Source: an uncultured Collinsella sp. (GTDB lineage Bacteria > Actinomycetota > Coriobacteriia > Coriobacteriales > Coriobacteriaceae). Taken from it: a stretch of DNA of 7,305 nt. Under the pieces are notes generated by a model. The model did not search any database and was not told where the DNA came from. It saw nothing but the letters and a program-made list of their open reading frames with translations. The position numbers were made by a program, and so were the translations under genes. The stretch's first letter is position 1, and each line of letters starts with the position of its first letter. This document shows positions 5,579 to 7,305 of the stretch, piece after piece. The stretch spans positions 1 to 7,305 of the forward strand of contig USEK01000072.1 in assembly GCA_900553705.1 (NCBI GenBank). The letters run 5' to 3'.

Positions 5579-6365
5579 GACGACGCATCGCTGGGCGGTC
5601 GCTCAGCAAAACCCCGGGCTCGAAAAGGAGCTTTCGGCTGGTCTGGGCATTCCCGGACTGGTGGCGCGCATTATGGTCGCGCACGGCATCGGCTCCATCA
5701 AAGAGGGCCAATTGTTTTTGACGCCTTCGCTCGATCGCGACTGGGCCGACCCACTCATTATCCCGGGCATGTCGGTCGTTGCCGACCGCGTCGAGCGTGC
5801 TATTCGCAACCACGAGCACATTGCAGTCTTTGGCGATTTTGACGTTGACGGCATTACGTCGACCTGCCTGTTGACCGAGGCGCTGCGCACGTTTGGCGCC
5901 GATGTCACGCCGTTTATTCCGCATCGCTTTGATGAGGGCTACGGTCTTTCGCGCGCGGCACTCGACCGCGTTAACGAGCTCGCTCGCCCCCAGCTGATCG
6001 TGACCGTCGATAACGGCATTGCCGCCAAGGAAGAGGTTTCCTATCTGGAGAGCCTGGGGATCGATTTGGTGGTCACGGACCATCACGAGCCCTCCGACCA
6101 GGTGCCGCAGGGTGTGCCCCTGACCGACCCCAAGCTCGAAGACGAGGGCCCCTCGCGCGAGCTTGCCGGTGCTGGTGTGGCGCTCAAGCTGGTGCAAGTC
6201 CTGGGTGAGCGCCTGGGCAAGCCGTCGTATTGGCGTTCGCTAATCGAGGTCGCGGCGCTGGGCACCGTGTCCGACATGATGCCGCTCACGCCCGAGAACC
6301 GCGCGCTGGTTGCCGAGGGCATCCAGCAGATGCGCGTAACCGCTCGCCCCGGCTATATCGCGCTT
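5565..6365 (+). CDS. recJ: Single-stranded-DNA-specific exonuclease RecJ, N-terminal part only (chimeric 3' end)
   Basis: RecJ is a cytoplasmic 5'-3' single-strand DNA exonuclease of the DHH superfamily, used in RecF-pathway recombination and mismatch and base-excision repair. About 265 residues are visible from the ATG at 5565, preceded by GGGGGTGGG (5551-5559). Motifs: FGDFDVDGIT at 89-98 (metal-binding Asp91, 93, 95), TVDNGI at 147-152, TDHHEP at 171-176, ELAGAGVALKL at 199-209, AALGTVSDMMPL..ENR at 230-246 and RPGYIAL at 261-267. All are in RecJ order. Missing are the P-x-LNAAGR segment, the DHHA1 domain with its GGH motif, and the OB fold, so this cannot be a full enzyme (usual length above 550 residues). 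There is no stop here: the same frame continues into an exported binding protein. The exact boundary is uncertain by several codons. Confidence 0.88.
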
Positions 6366-6392
6366 GCCGCGCTCGCCATACTGAGCGCCGTC
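6345..6392 (+). other. Junction between recJ and an unrelated signal-peptide gene (probable assembly chimera)
   Basis: RecJ similarity holds through RPGYIALAALA. The next residues, ILSAVMPAPAFAAD, are the core and AFA cleavage site of a signal peptide and not RecJ. The shared small-hydrophobic stretch, G+C-rich and repetitive (two GCGCT/GCC-type units at about 6360-6377), could let an assembler cross between two loci. Codon choice shifts here: Glu GAA is 3 of 19 before and 10 of 21 after, and Lys AAA is 1 of 7 before and 6 of 11 after. Confidence 0.75.
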
Positions 6393-7305
6393 ATGCCCGC
6401 CCCCGCCTTTGCCGCCGACTCCGACCAGCAGGTCAAGACGGTCCGCGTTGGCTGGCTCGTCAACAACAAAGGCTTCCAGGAAGGCATGCCGGGCGAGCGA
6501 CTCTCGGGGTGGGGCTACGAGTACCTCCAGACCCTCTCGTATTACACAAAGGGCTGGCAATACGAATACGTTAGCGGCACCTTCTCCGAGCTTATGGACA
6601 TGCTCGAAGCAGGCGAAATCGACCTCATGCCCAACATCTCGTATTCGGCAGAACGCGAGCAGAAGCTGCTCTTTTCCTCGAACCCCGAGGGCACCGAGCG
6701 CTACTACATCTACGCCAGGCCCGACCGCGACGATCTGGCCAAGGGTGACCCCCAGGCGCTCCAAGGCCTCACCATCGGCTGCAACTCTGGCGTTATGCAA
6801 ACTATCGTCGGCCAGCAGTGGCTCGCCGACGAAGGCGTCACCTGCACCTATAAAGAAATCGACACCGGCAGCGCCCTCTTTGAGGCGCTTGCAGACGGCG
6901 AGGTCGACGCCGTCATCATGAACGATACCATTTCGTCGCCCGATGCGTCACCCATGTTCTACGTAGGCTCGAGCGACTACTATTTTGCCGTTCCCAAAAG
7001 CCGCCCCGATCTGATGAACGACATCAACGCCGCCATGACGACCATCGCCCGCGATAACCCGCGCTATAACGAGGAAGTCAAATCGAGTTACTCGACCCAA
7101 AACAGTGGCTCGTCATCGCTCACCGGCCCCGAGACCACCTGGCTCAAAGAAAACGGCAATACCATCACGATCGGCTATCTTAAAAACCAACTTCCCTACT
7201 GTACGCAAAATGACGACGGCGAGATGGAAGGGTCGCTCGCCTCGCTTGCAGGTACCGTCAAGATTCTTTCGCAAATTGATCGAGGCGGCCTCGGCCCCGC
7301 CTTGC
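6366..7305 (+). CDS. Exported protein with tandem SBP_bac_3-type solute-binding domains (both ends incomplete)
   Basis: The frame continues from recJ without interruption. It has a hydrophobic run then PAPAFA-AD, a typical signal peptidase I site (cleavage after about base 6413). Domain 1 begins near 6438 with TVRVGWLVNNKGFQEG and contains GYEYLQTLSYYTKGWQYEYV, ELMDMLEAGEIDLMPNISYSAER (the classic D-L-M-x-N-I-S/T-Y-S-x-E-R core), FSSNPEGTERYYIYA, GLTIGCNSGV and DGEVDAVI. A second domain opens near 7158 with NTITIGYLKNQLPYC and is cut by the window edge. Tandem exported domains of this type often sit in front of GGDEF, EAL or histidine-kinase modules in gut bacteria; that C-terminal part is not visible. 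The true start is probably lost at the chimera. ATG at 6330 would give a credible signal peptide (MRVTARPGY...), with GAGGG 10 bases upstream, but those residues are also RecJ-like. The frame is open to the last base. Confidence 0.8.

Noticed and set aside
5568..6800. Minus-strand frames opposite recJ and the binding-protein gene
   Set aside because: Low-complexity antisense shadows. The plus strand carries unmistakable RecJ and SBP_bac_3 motifs.
1..7305. Search for CRISPR arrays, tRNA/rRNA genes, insertion sequences, phage or defence genes
   Set aside because: No direct-repeat array, cloverleaf, transposase motif or defence-type domain is visible; intergenic space is small and accounted for.

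Overview
The window is about 60% G+C. Its gene content (a branched-chain amino-acid ABC operon, a CutC/GalT-like pair, a BASS transporter, RecJ and an exported double substrate-binding protein) fits a gut Coriobacteriia actinobacterium, most likely Collinsella or a close relative. That assignment is inferred from protein style and base composition, not from a marker gene.

Layout. Bases 1-48 are not genomic: they are an Illumina Nextera adapter (end of P5, an i5 index, Tn5 mosaic end). Real sequence starts at 49, inside livM. livM, livG and livF (50-2603, +) form a tightly packed, overlapping operon for the inner-membrane permease and the two ATPases of a LIV-I/HAAT-type importer; livH and a binding protein would lie upstream, outside the window. 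A strong 16-bp hairpin terminator (2614-2651) closes the operon. A second, 69-base inverted-repeat element (2652-2720) follows directly. Next come cutC (2779-3456, +) and, 3 bases later, a GalT-like DUF4931-type gene (3460-4257, +), probably co-transcribed. A BASS/SBF-family transporter (5286-4288, -) converges on them. A divergent intergenic region of about 230 bases carries a good -10 box, a dyad, a leader hairpin and a 21-codon upstream ORF that overlaps the start of recJ (5565, +).

The most notable feature is at the 3' end. The recJ frame is clearly RecJ-like for about 265 codons (DHH motifs and the RPG..AL segment). It then runs, without a stop or frameshift, into a signal-peptide hydrophobic core and two SBP_bac_3-type solute-binding domains, the second cut by the window edge. 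Codon choice changes at the same place (more GAA and AAA). With an uncleaved adapter at the other end of the contig, the simplest reading is an assembly chimera joined through a short similar stretch (about 6345-6392). A natural fusion is the less likely alternative.

I see no CRISPR array, RNA gene, transposase or phage gene, and no convincing undescribed multi-gene system. The items most worth following biologically are the inverted-repeat element, the recJ leader arrangement and the cutC/GalT-like pair.
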